Below are positions 47,628 to 57,603 of a DNA stretch of 64,000 nt, piece by piece (the stretch's first letter is position 1; each line of letters begins with the position of its first letter). Both the position numbers and the translations under genes were made by a program. This DNA comes from Pisolithus tinctorius (Eukaryota; Basidiomycota; Agaricomycetes; Boletales; Pisolithaceae). The stretch spans positions 1,984,001 through 2,048,000 of the forward strand of contig JANFAH010000008.1 of the NCBI GenBank assembly GCA_024663395.1, read 5' to 3'. The notes under the pieces were generated by a model, which had not been told where the DNA came from, did no database searches, and saw only the letters and a program-made list of their open reading frames with translations.

Positions 47628-48422
47628 CCACCTTCTTTCTGAATCTGGCCTTTCTGCTCATCAAATCTCCTCCACAACTGGTCAGGGGAGCTCTACTGTG
47701 GCCAGGGTCATCAAAGAGTTCCAGCTAGATTAAGGAAAACCTCAAACTAGGACATCCTTACCAGCCTTCTTCTCCTGGCAGAGGAGAATATTCACCAGTA
47801 TGACCTCTGGAAGAGCTGAAAATGCTGTCCAGGCTGCCCATATAATGTGTGTGGCTGTTCCCTCTCCTGTCACTTCCCAAACTGTTTGCAGTGTGCTCAA
47901 TTCTGCATCCCTGAAGGTGATTGTCAAGCAAGAGATGCCACTCTTGTCTTGCAAGCATACACAACAGTGACTTGCCTTTGCTCTTAAGCACCAAAACTGG
48001 ACTGTAGATGACTGCACTAGGGTCATCTGGTCAGTTGAACCCAAGATCAATAGTATTGGACCAGATGCAAGGAAATTTGTGTGGAAAATGGTAGGGAAGT
48101 GTTTGCAGGATAATTCTCCTGCTTGACTACAGCCTTCAAGGATGCAGAATTGAGCACACTGCAAACAGTTTGGGAAGTGACAGGAGAGGGAACAGCCACA
48201 CACATTATATGGGCAGCCTGGACAGCATTTTCAGCTCTTCCAGAGGTCATACTGGTGAATATTCTCCTCTGCCAGGAGAAGAAGGCTGGTAAGGATGTCC
48301 TAGTTTGAGGTTTTCCTTAATCTAGCTGGAACTCTTTGATGACCCTGGCCACAGTAGAGCTCCCCTGACCAGTTGTGGAGGAGATTTGATGAGCAGAAAG
48401 GCCAGATTCAGAAAGAAGGTGG
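47628..48422. repeat. Inverted repeat with 290-bp arms
   Basis: The arms at 47628-47917 and about 48133-48422 are reverse complements with few differences around a 215-bp spacer. Both encode the same stretch (LSTLQTVWEVTGEGTATHII). The left arm, read on -, runs into the upstream part of the integrase frame (RPDSERRWNECGAFAVK), so the inversion appears to duplicate part of element 5. Confidence 0.85.
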
Positions 48423-48600
48423 ATATTTGCTCTAACAGAGGCAAAAATGCATTTCATGGTGAAGTAGGGTTAGCTGAGTGGGACCCAAGCCATTTTTATG
48501 GCTCAGGATTATGTACATTACATAATCAGTCAGGGTTGAAGCAAAAAATCCCTCAGAAGTTGTCAAATCTTTATGTTATTTACTAAATAATGACTGACAA

Positions 48601-48817
48601 GATCATGCTCAAAAAAGTGTCCCAATGACATGTCATTTTAAAATGGTTATATCTTGGTGGCATGTCAACCAAATTACATATGCAAGCCCTTGTTGTCAAG
48701 GAAACGGTTAGTACTACCTTTCGTCCTGCATGCATTTTAACTAATTCCTATTGGCTCTCTCATAAATCCCACCTCTTTCCAAAATCACCAAACATTGGGA
48801 CACTTTTTTGAGCCACT
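48601..48817. mobile_element. Short Tc1/mariner-type MITE
   Basis: About 217 bp has inverted ends GCTCAAAAAAGTGTCCCAAT and ATTGGGACACTTTTTTGAGC. The right end continues CCACTG-TA like the fold-back element, and the left terminal bases are degraded. It interrupts the RT of element 5. Confidence 0.75.
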
Positions 48818-48822
48818 GTAAT

Positions 48823-49040
48823 TGTCATGGATGGTGCAATGATCATATCTGACCATAAGATCTAAAATTCCATAGACTGAATGGCAGGTGAAGGCTTCAG
48901 CAATTGAATCAACAAAGGGGGGAATGGCTGAGTCCTGAATAGAAACAGCATTTAGAGGTTGTAAGTCATGGATGAGGTGCAGAGATTTTCTGTCCTTCTT
49001 GACTATGCAGAACCATTTTGAGCAATAGGATGAAGTAGAT
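48823..49040 (-). pseudogene. pol: RT fragment of element 5
   Basis: The minus strand reads SYCSKWFCIVKKDRKSLHLI, then HDLQPLNAVSIQDSAIPPFV and YGILDLMVRYDHCTIHD, the finger/palm start of a gypsy RT. It matches the RT at 53150-53370 in layout. It is cut by the MITE on one side and a family R fragment on the other. Confidence 0.82.
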
Positions 49041-49041
49041 G

Positions 49042-49290
49042 GTTCAACACCTTTGCTCTGTTCAGTATCTTCCTCTCAGTCAGCACTCATTCATCTTCTC
49101 CTGCATAACTCATCAACAACTTGTGCCAGGAGCACTCCACTTGAAGTCTCCACCCCACATTAGATTTCATCTGCCCTCCAGGTTCAGCAGAGGCAAACCA
49201 CCAATTGCTCTTCTTTGTCTTTTGTGTTGGATTTGGTTGGTTCTCACCACCTTTCCTCACTTTGACTCACATCTGGAGCCCACTGCAAGG
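49042..49290 (+). repeat. 3' fragment of a family R repeat
   Basis: This matches the terminal part of 42104-43913 (inverted) and 51895-52168, ending at CTTTGACTCACA. Confidence 0.75.
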
Positions 49291-49371
49291 GGTGGTTATT
49301 CCTGGATCAAGATGAACCCTGCTCACTCATCCTATTGAAACTTGTCACAAAACCCACTTGATATCCTGCTA

Positions 49372-49502
49372 CCATGTCATCCACCATCCCCACTATCTAT
49401 CCACCCATGTCATTGGCAGCTCCAATGGCTATGGCTGCTCCCCCTGCTTGCTCTGTCCTCACTATGCCCTTGCTTGGCATGAAGTCTGCCCCAGAACTCT
49501 CA
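49372..49502 (+). pseudogene. gag: gag N-terminus of a gypsy element, truncated
   Basis: ATG 49372 reads MSSTIPTIYPPMSLAAPMAM, then ACSVLTMPLLGMKSAPEL, resembling the N-terminus of gag in the lineage of elements 5 and 6. It is cut by the minisatellite-bearing repeat at about 49503. The short leader after the family R end at 49290 suggests family R may be that lineage's LTR. Confidence 0.5.
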
Positions 49503-50400
49503 CTTCAGGTAACCCATTTTCATAAGCATTTAGGCTGAAGTTTTTCTCCAAATCATCCAAGCTAAAAGCCACTCAGACCAGGTCATCCCAGGGACATCTG
49601 GCCATGTCCCAGGGCTATTTACAGTTTGCAGGACCTGGGATGTCCCATAATCCCAGCCCTTTGGTAATATATTTTGGGCTGTCCCATGACTGCCTTAGGT
49701 GTCAGGGGTCCTCAGCTCAAAAAAGTGCAGTTCATATTCACATTGAAATGCCACTTCTGATCAGAAAAACATACATAGCTGTCATGATCATCCAGGATGA
49801 TGAGCACACCTGTCAAAGTGGGGGGATATGTGAGAGTCACTGCCATTCCAAAACCATGTAATACAACTTATGTATTATGCACAGATTTGAAGAATACTGG
49901 GCAATCAGTATGTTTGTGTGTGGTGTCATTTCCAGACTCATACAATGCCTATGGCACTGAGAATTGAATTATTGTAATGAATGTTAATGGATTCAGACCT
50001 CTCCCATGAGTGCCTATGTATGTAAGTCCCCTGTTTTACTGCAACAGTGCTCCTTACTAAGATCATACATACTAGATGCATCTCAGCCCCCCTCTCTGAA
50101 GGCCAGTGGAATGTCCCACGATAGCTTTGGAGGCCACTGTGGGATGTCCCATGATAGCTTCAGAGGCTACTGTGGGACATCCTACTCCCCTCCCTGGAGG
50201 TCAATGGGATGTCCCATGATAGCTTCAGAGGCTACTGTGGGACATCCCACTCCCCTCTCTGGAGGCCAGTGGGATGTCCCATGGTAGCCTCTGAAGCAGG
50301 CTACCATGGGACATCCCACTCCCCTCTCTGGAGACCAATGGGATGTCCCATGATAGCTTTGAAGGCTGCAGGCATGTCAGTCAATCCCCTTTGGAGACCC
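49503..50400. repeat. Repeat unit with palindromic minisatellite, copy A
   Basis: This begins TCACTTCAGGTAACCCATTT, as does 54516. From 50105 to 50360 it has about four to five units of roughly 65 bp. Each pairs GGGATGTCCC with GGGACATCCC around AGCTTCAGAGGCT, so a unit can fold into a hairpin. Open frames here (50006-50287, 50209-50601) are by-products of the repeat. Confidence 0.8.
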
Positions 50401-51688
50401 ATTAAGTCTGTTTATTTCTACAGGTTTACAGTATATACCTATGAGATCTCAATAGGTTGGGTATACCCAGCTGCTGCCATGGAAAATGTTTTCTCCAGTA
50501 CTATGCCTAGGGACTCTGGGGCATTGATTTCTCCTGGCATGGTGCTGATCATAAGTGTTTTGTGTTTTCCTCATGCAATTTTCTACTTGCTGATAAGATA
50601 GGCATACCATCATGATTGCACAATCAGGAGCTATAACTTTGATTATGATGACATCACTCCATTATCACTTGCTGGGGTGTTAACACCTACTAGTGCTAGT
50701 TGTAGTAGTTGGTAGTGCTGAATAGTGTAGGCTATGCTACACTTTGGTAGTGTGCATTTTTGGCTACTGTTGACTACGAAAAGTGTAGGGTCGAGCCAGA
50801 GTGTGAAGGTCACATGACATGACAGATCACGTGATTCAGTCACATGATCGATGACGTAATTGTCACGTGATCCAAGGTATGACAATCCCCCACTGATGAA
50901 GTCACGTGACATATCACTGTCCCAGTCCCATGATCTGTGGTCATGTGACAATGTGTCATGAAGTTGCATAGCAGCACCATGTGACTCGGTGCCTCGGGTC
51001 ATGGCAGTGGTCTGTCATGTGCATGTCTAGGTCACGTGACCTCACATGACCGCATCCACACCTGTGGTCACGTGGTCACAAGGGTGATGTGTTCATGCCA
51101 ACCCTGAGTCACATGACACCACATGACTGCCCCTACCTTGCATGTGGCACTATGTACCTAGCATGTGACTAACTCGCCCCTAATGCTAAGTGTGGCTGTG
51201 CTTCAACATGAATCATGTCACCACTCATTCAATTCTTGACATATGCATCTGTGATTTTGCAGGGGGGATGGTCTAGGGGGTATCTACAACATGTTGAAGT
51301 ATTATCCAATAAAAGTCACTGGTTGATGAGATATAAGGGGAATGGAAAAAGCGAAAGAACATCACAGCATGCATCTCACACATAGTTTATGCAATGCTTA
51401 ATACCTTGGATGCATGCCCCATGTCCCTAGCTACCTATGTAGAAAGTATCAAGTCAATCCATCAGGAATTGAATGAACAGCACACAAATTACACTTCCCA
51501 GATGCGTGGGAAAACTCCAAAAAGCGCAAATAAAATAGTGGAGATTTACAGAACATATCTAAAACATTGCATTGCAGCCTCCACAGTGCTGCCACACTTA
51601 TACCAATTCATCTGGCACATGGGATGGCATGTCCTGCCATAATAGCAGCAGGTGCTTAGTGATATCTGCAACTAAAAGTGTCAAGAAT
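50401..51688. other. Unassigned region with E-box palindrome cluster
   Basis: From about 50806 to 51180 some fifteen near-copies of GTCACGTGAC occur, either intact CACGTG or CACATG/CATGTG, in both orientations. CACGTG is the core bound by bHLH factors. An 82-codon frame at 51394-51642 (YVESIKSIHQELNEQHTNYT) has no recognised family. Nothing else is supportable. Confidence 0.5.
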
Positions 51689-52168
51689 GTGAGCAATCCA
51701 GAAGTCACTCAGCAGTCAGTTCAGTGCATATTTCATCATTGACAGTTGAGGCTCATTTGGAAGAGTCTATCTGTCATCATCCATATCCTTGGTAGTTGAG
51801 GCTCCATCAAGGGTCTATCTACCTTCATTCATTAACTGACGTATCATCTGTGCTTAGTCAGCAACTCTTGCTTAGTCATCCCTCTACTCCTGCATAACTC
51901 ATTGTCAACTTGTGCTAGGAGCACTTTTGGCTGAACACTTTTGCTCTGTTCAGTATCCCCCATCCAGTCATCACTCACTTGTCTGCTCTTGTGTAACTCA
52001 TCATCCACTTGTGACAGGAGCACCTGCCATTGAAATTTCCCCACCTTAGATTTCTTCTGCCCTCCAGGTTCTGCAGCAGTACACCTCCACTTGCTCTACA
52101 TTTGTCTTTTGTGTTGGTTTTGGTTGGTTTATACCACTTTTCCACACTTTGACTCACACTGGTCTTGA
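51689..52168 (+). repeat. Family R fragment beginning at the predicted transcript start
   Basis: This starts GCAATCCAGAAGTCACTCAG, the position about 30 bp after the TATA box in 33081-34752, and runs to the family end CTTTGACTCACA. A copy that begins at the transcript start suggests it came through RNA. Confidence 0.65.
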
Positions 52169-53640
52169 TATCCTTGCTAGGGCAGTCAGTTTTGCCTCAT
52201 CCTCAGTTCATCCTCCCCCTTTCAAAGCAGGTTCATAGCCAGACCACTTTCCTGTCTCCATGTCTTCAGGTTCAAGCCAAGAAAGGTCCAATGATTTTTT
52301 CTGATGTGTTCCTCCACTTTCTCCCATCTCTCATCATTTATTTCTTGAGCTCTTTGAAGATTGATTTGCATGTCCCCTCTTGTGCTTCTAGTTTCTCTTG
52401 TTCTTTGTCTGCTCACTTTGACTGAGAAGTCATTAAACTCCTAAACCCACAGATATCATTTCTTCACTCAGATACTCCTGTAACATCACTTACTATGCTC
52501 CCTTCAGTTTCAGATTTCCAGAGCTCCTTTTATCTTGATGTGTTCTCCTCTTCATTATCTAATCCTTTGAAAGCACCAGGTCTACTTCCTATTCAGAAAA
52601 CCAAAAAACAGCTTCACTTTTACTATTCTCTATCTGACTTTCTTGATTTGCTACATTTTAGAAGAGGCCTTGCTACAGATACAGAAGACTCAGCTGAAGA
52701 AACAGGTCAGCCAGTGGATAGAGTGTACAAGCACATTGATCATAAAGTCCAGCCAGTGCCTGGAGTCTATCCAGAAGATGCTCAGGTCCATCACCAGTTT
52801 CCAGAAAACCCCCTTGCATCACTCACACCTCTCACTTGTCACTCTCAGGTGTTCAGTCCCACAAAGAAGCTTACTCAAGAGCACCTTGCTTCCATGAAAA
52901 TTAATGCTGATGGTTTTCTCTGGCCAGAAGAGGAAAAACTTTTTTCACATGTGATGAAGCTTAATGAGTGCACCTTGGCATTTGATGAATCAGAGAGATG
53001 AAACTTTTGTTCTGACTACTTTTCACCTTACATCATCCCAGTCCTGCCACATGAACCATGGGAGTTTCATAACATTCCAATTCCCCCTGGCATATGAGAA
53101 CATGTCGTACAGCTTCTTTGGGAGAAGATCACCACTGGTCTTTATGAGGTGGCCCAGTCATCCTATTGCTCCAAATGGTTTGCATTATGAAAAAGAATGG
53201 CAAGATCCACATCATCCATGATCTACAGCCACTGAATAAGGTTACCATTCGAGATGCTGGTGTTCTGCCAATATTGGATGACTTTGTGGAGCCATTTGCT
53301 GGTTGTCAATGCTACATGGTCTTTGATCTATTTTCAGGATTTAACACATGCCAACTTCATTCTGATAGCTGAGATCTGACATCCTTCATGATGCCTCTTG
53401 GCTTACTGTGCCACACTGCCATGCCTCAAGGCTACACCAACTTGCCATTGGAGTTTCAGAGTTGTACACCATTCATTCTACAGGACAAATCCCTCACATT
53501 GCCAATGTTTTCATTGATGACCTGCCTGTCAAGGGTCCTGCAACCTGCTATGAAGATGCCAATGGCAATGCCAAAACATTACCTGAGAATCCTGGCATAT
53601 GTCACTTCATTTGGGAACATGCTGTAGACATGCATAGAGT
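52169..53640 (+). pseudogene. pol: Element 6: gag-RT fragment, part 1
   Basis: The 168-codon frame 52495-53001 and its continuation cover the RT lead-in (SYCSKWFCIMKKNGKIHIIH, DLQPLNKVTIRDAGVLPIL), the palm block YMVFDLFSGFNTCQLHSD, PLGLLCHTAMPQGYTNLP and, in the adjoining frame, the catalytic ANVFIDDLPVKGPA. Several frame changes and TGAs are present. The lineage is that of element 5, in opposite orientation. The RT is split by a solo LTR and resumes at 54155. DNA from 52169 to 52494 has only decayed frames. Confidence 0.8.
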
Positions 53641-53645
53641 CATGC

Positions 53646-54154
53646 TGTCATAGTCATGCCTTGACCCCAGCCGGACTTGGCCTCACACTCACTCAGTCCG
53701 GCCTCGGCCTTGCCAATCCCATGTCCCCAGTTGGTCTAGTGTAGTAAGCACTGCTTTGCAGTGTGTGTCATTTCAGCTAAGTCCTGCCTGGTCCTGTCCC
53801 CGGTCTCTGCTACCTTAGTCATACATTACTAATCCTTGTCTTACCAATTGTCTTAGCAATCCTTGCGAGACTGGCATTACCAGTCTCCGTACTATAGATA
53901 CTCTAGTATATAAACTCATAGATACTCGGCCTGTATTCCTCAGTCTGAAATCAACTAAGTCTACTCTGATAACCCTGCCTCAGCCTCGGACTTGGACTGA
54001 GACCCATGCAAGGGAATAGTGCTGTACTCTCAGTCGTTAAGTCCAAAGAGTCCTACCATCTGTATCTCTGTCTTTCCCCTCAATCCCGACTGCTTGGCCT
54101 CACACCTGCTTTGGTCTCCAGTCCAGCCTCAGCCCAGACACCCAGAACTTGACA
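53646..54154 (+). mobile_element. Solo LTR (509 bp) inside element 6 RT
   Basis: Termini TGTCATAGTC and AACTTGACA, duplication CATGC (53641-53645, 54155-54159). It has AGTATATAAACTC as TATA box and CAGTCTGAAATCAACT downstream, the start motif also present in the element 4 LTR. CpG is retained (for example CCGGCCTCGGCC), so the insertion is young. Removing it joins the RT frame from AVDMHRVM to HWFAHASRTFSGMKSQICQ. Confidence 0.92.
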
Positions 54155-54515
54155 CATGCATTGGTTTGCTCATGCCAGCAGAACATTCTCTGGCATGAAA
54201 TCTCAGATCTGCCAGCCTTGTGTTATCATTCTTGGTCAAGCATGCCATCCTCATGGTCACTCTCCTGATGACCACAAGGTGAAGAAGGTTGTTCCTAGGT
54301 CTCTGTGGTACCATTCATATCTGGATTATGAACTACTCCCAGTTGGCTCACCCACTCATTGACCTCTATTGCAAGAATGCTCCATTTGTTTGGGGTCAGC
54401 CCCAGCAAGATGTATTTGATGCCTTGAAGCTTGCTGTCTCTTCCACTCCTGCCATTCACCCCATTGACTACTCATCTGACCTGCCAGTTGTTCTCTCTGT
54501 TGACACCAGTAACAT
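54155..54515 (+). pseudogene. pol: Element 6 RT/RNase H fragment, part 2
   Basis: The frames HASRTFSGMKSQICQPCVII, FLGLCGTIHIWIMNYSQLA, APFVWGQPQQDVFDALKLAV and VLSVDTSN are the RT connection and start of RNase H. They are cut at about 54516 by the second minisatellite-bearing repeat. Confidence 0.8.
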
Positions 54516-55900
54516 CACTTCAGGTAACCATTTTTCATAAGCATTTAGGCTGAATAGTTTCTCAAGGTCTGCCCAGGGACATCTGGTCATGTCCCAGGGC
54601 TATGCAGATTTTTAGGCCCTGGGACAGATGGGATTTCCCACATAGCCATCCATTCAAATGCAATTATTTGGGATGTCCCAAGACTGCCTTGGGTGACTGG
54701 GGTCCCTACTCCTGAAAGTGCAGCTTATATTAGCATTGAAATAGCTGCAGAAATCCTAGCCCCCTTGCTCCTCTGACAGATTTAATCCACAAAGTATCCT
54801 TTGACCTATACATCCCCTCCCATCCCACCATGCATAGTAGTATACAATAGTACTTTTCATGTACATCTTTGCAATGTGATTCTGCTGTATTGGGACATCT
54901 CACTAGTTGCCAGGGAGATGACCCACCTGGGCCTCCACATTTGCCTTGAAAATTGCAATAATAAATTCAATCAATTTGTGTCTATACCTCATGCAATTTG
55001 TACTGTATGAAGGAAGAAGTGAATGGTTTTTGAACACTTGTGAGACAAGCCAATATCTCAAAGTCCCCCACATAGAACATGGTGTTGGTCACCTTTGCAA
55101 CACCATCTGCAGAGGGCAGAATGTCCCAGATGAGCCTCTGAGGTTGTCATGGGGCATTGTGCTGGTCTGCAAAGGTAGCTTAGGAGGATGTGCCATCATA
55201 GCCCTCTGAGGCTGGGATGGGACATCCCACTGACTTTCATAAGGGGACTTGGGATGTCCCACAGCAGCCTCCAAGGCTACCTTGGGACATCCCACCCTCC
55301 CCTTTGCCAACCAGTGGGATGTCCCACAACAGCCTCTAAGGCTACATTGGGACATCCCACTGTTCCCTCTGCCAAGCAGTGGGACGTCCCACAACAGCCT
55401 CTAAGGCTATGTTGGGATGCCCCACCCTCCCCATTGCCAAGCAGTGGGATGTCCCACAACAACCTCCAAGCCTACATTGGGACATCCCACCCTCCCCACT
55501 GCCAACCAGTGGGATGTCCCACAACAGCCTCTAAGGTTACATTGGGATGTCCCACCCTCCCCTTAGGCAAGCAGTGGGATGTCCCACAACAGCCTGTAAG
55601 GCTATATTTGGACATCCCACCCTCCCCTTTGCCAACCAGTGGGATGTCCCACAACAGCCTGTAAGGCTACATTGGGACATCCCTCCCCCCTTCTGGCAAG
55701 CAGTGGGATGTCCCACAACAGCCTCTAAGGCTACATTGGGATGTCCTACAACAGCCTCTAAGGCTACATTGGGATGTCCCACCCTCCCCTTTGGCAAGCA
55801 GTGGGACGTCCCACAACATCCCCTAAGGCTACATTGGGACATCCCACCTACCCCTCTGCCAACCAGCAGGATATTCTACATTTTACCCATGCATATGTCT
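54516..55900. repeat. Repeat unit with palindromic minisatellite, copy B
   Basis: This begins TCACTTCAGGTAACCATTT. From about 55195 to 55866 it has about ten units of roughly 65 bp: GTGGGATGTCCCACAACAGC, CTCTAAGGCT, then ACATTGGGACATCCCAC and a CCTCCC-rich spacer. Two units keep GGGACGTCCC, a perfect palindrome, which suggests the ancestral core. Long open frames on both strands (for example 55188-55664) only reflect the repeat. Confidence 0.88.
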
Positions 55901-55964
55901 TGCAAACATGATGCTCAAAAAACATTCTATTTAAAGACACCAAATAGATTATAATATGTCTCTA

Positions 55965-56740
55965 TCACCCTTATCTGTATCGAACTCTTTTACTTGGAGA
56001 TGATGGTGGATCCATATCCAGTAGGTCATTCTCCCATTCTTCTCCCCAACAGAATTCTTCCAATGGCATATCACTTTGTTGGTGATATTCATCTGCCAGG
56101 GCAAATTCTTCAGCAACACATAGCAACTCATCATCCATCACTTCATCCTCATCCTCTTCACCCTCTGACTCCAATCCATCAAACCCCTCCTCATTATCAC
56201 CATCAATATATATAACATGACCACCCTGCACCATGCTGTGCAGTTCTTCATCACTTGCACCCCAGTTCTCATTAGGTGTTCCAGGATAGCCTCTAAGTTG
56301 CCTCTTCCACAAGATGCACAGACCTGCTAGTCTCAATGCTCTGCAGTCAAGTTCATATGCAAGATCAACATCTGCAATGTGTGTTAGTCATGGTAATGCA
56401 ATGACACATGTCTCTTACCAGCACTCTGTCTGGTTTTCTGCACACAACCCCACTCTTCAGAAAACCACTCTGTCAAAGCTCTTCTTTCCTGCAACAGGCA
56501 CCTTTCCTCTTCTTCACAATGCCTCAGCTCAAGGAGTGATCTGATCCCTGAGCGCACTTTTTCATCAGCTAACCATGGGGGTAGTAACCCATCTGAATCA
56601 TCCCCAAGGCCAATATCCTGCCAAATATCATCATCCACATCCAGTTTGAACAAAGAGTCCCTTGGAATCAGGAGTGGGGCTATTGACCCCTGAGGAGCTT
56701 TTCCTTTGTGTATGAGGCCTACAATTTGCAGACACAAATT
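55965..56740 (-). pseudogene. C-terminal fragments of a possible KDZ-type transposase protein
   Basis: Two minus-strand frames, 56737-56384 (DDIWQDIGLGDDSDGLLPPW, LADEKVRSGIRSLLELRHCE, ALTEWFSEEWG) and 56336-55971 (LCILWKRQLRGYPGTP, acidic EDEDEVMDDELLCVAEEFAL), resemble the C-terminal part of KDZ transposase-like proteins common in Agaricomycetes. An intron-like gap near 56380-56340 may join them. No catalytic region is present. The call rests on remembered family patterns. Confidence 0.4.
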
Positions 56741-56949
56741 ATTGTAGCTACTGGCAAGCTTGGCTATTCCTGGTTCTCATCGCTTCACAGATGCTTCTGT
56801 GTGGTTTTGAAGTCTTTGTTCTTCAAGGCAAGTCAAATACAAGGGTATTCATGAATGATGACCTCTTACCACTGAGAGTCTGCTGATATGAGCGTTCCAG
56901 TCTTTCCAACTCAAACTTTCATTGGCACAGACGATTTCTGATACATTTC

Positions 56950-57536
56950 TGTCATGACCATGTCTAGACCACCCTAGACTGGCTCTATGCTGGCCTCGAC
57001 TGGTCCCATTCAACCCTTGCCCCGGTCCCGGCCTTGACCCTTCGACCCATAAACGTGTTAGCTCGTGTGGCACTGCGAGGCAGTGCCCAGTCAAGTTGTT
57101 CCCTCAGTTTGTACTGGGCTGGTGTAACATCCAGCCCAGCCACATGTCCTGTCCCGGTTCCTGGTAATCCCTTGTTCATACTCTTTGCTTGATAAGATTC
57201 TTTGTAAACACTACTTACCAATCTGTTTACCAATCATCGCTGTACTGGCGCAGACCGGTCTCTGGCGCTACATTACACTTAGGTTACTTCTAGTATTTAA
57301 GCCGTAGGATATTCTGTTTAGCCTCAGTCTGAAATCAACTTAGTTCTCGCCTTAACCCAGTCTCCCTGACTATCTGTCTTCTGTCTCTTGACCGGACTAC
57401 GGCCCACGCAAGGGAATAGCGCTGCGCTCTCAGTCGCTAAGTCCAATAGTCCAAAACCCTTGATATCTTGTATTACCCTCTAACCCCTGACTGGACTCTG
57501 GACTGGCCTTGGACTGGTGAAGACCCAAACTTAACA
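56950..57536 (+). repeat. 5' LTR of element 4
   Basis: The 587-bp LTR begins TGTCATGACC and ends CTTAACA. TAGTATTTAAG near 57290 is a TATA-like box. AGTCTGAAAT at 57326-57335 pairs with ATTTCAGACT at 57539-57548 just after the LTR, a 10-nt self-priming match. Confidence 0.9.
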
Positions 57537-57603
57537 GTATTTCAGACTCACACTTGTGTGGGTCATCACCCTTCTGCTCAATCCTCAGCATCACACCCTC
57601 AGC

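Noticed and set aside
50105..50360. CRISPR-like array
   Set aside because: The repeats are imperfect palindromic minisatellites without unique spacers, in a eukaryotic, transposon-rich setting.
55188..55954. Possible repetitive protein genes of 60-160 codons on both strands
   Set aside because: They arise because the 65-bp minisatellite lacks stops; frames shift between units and there is no start context or intron.
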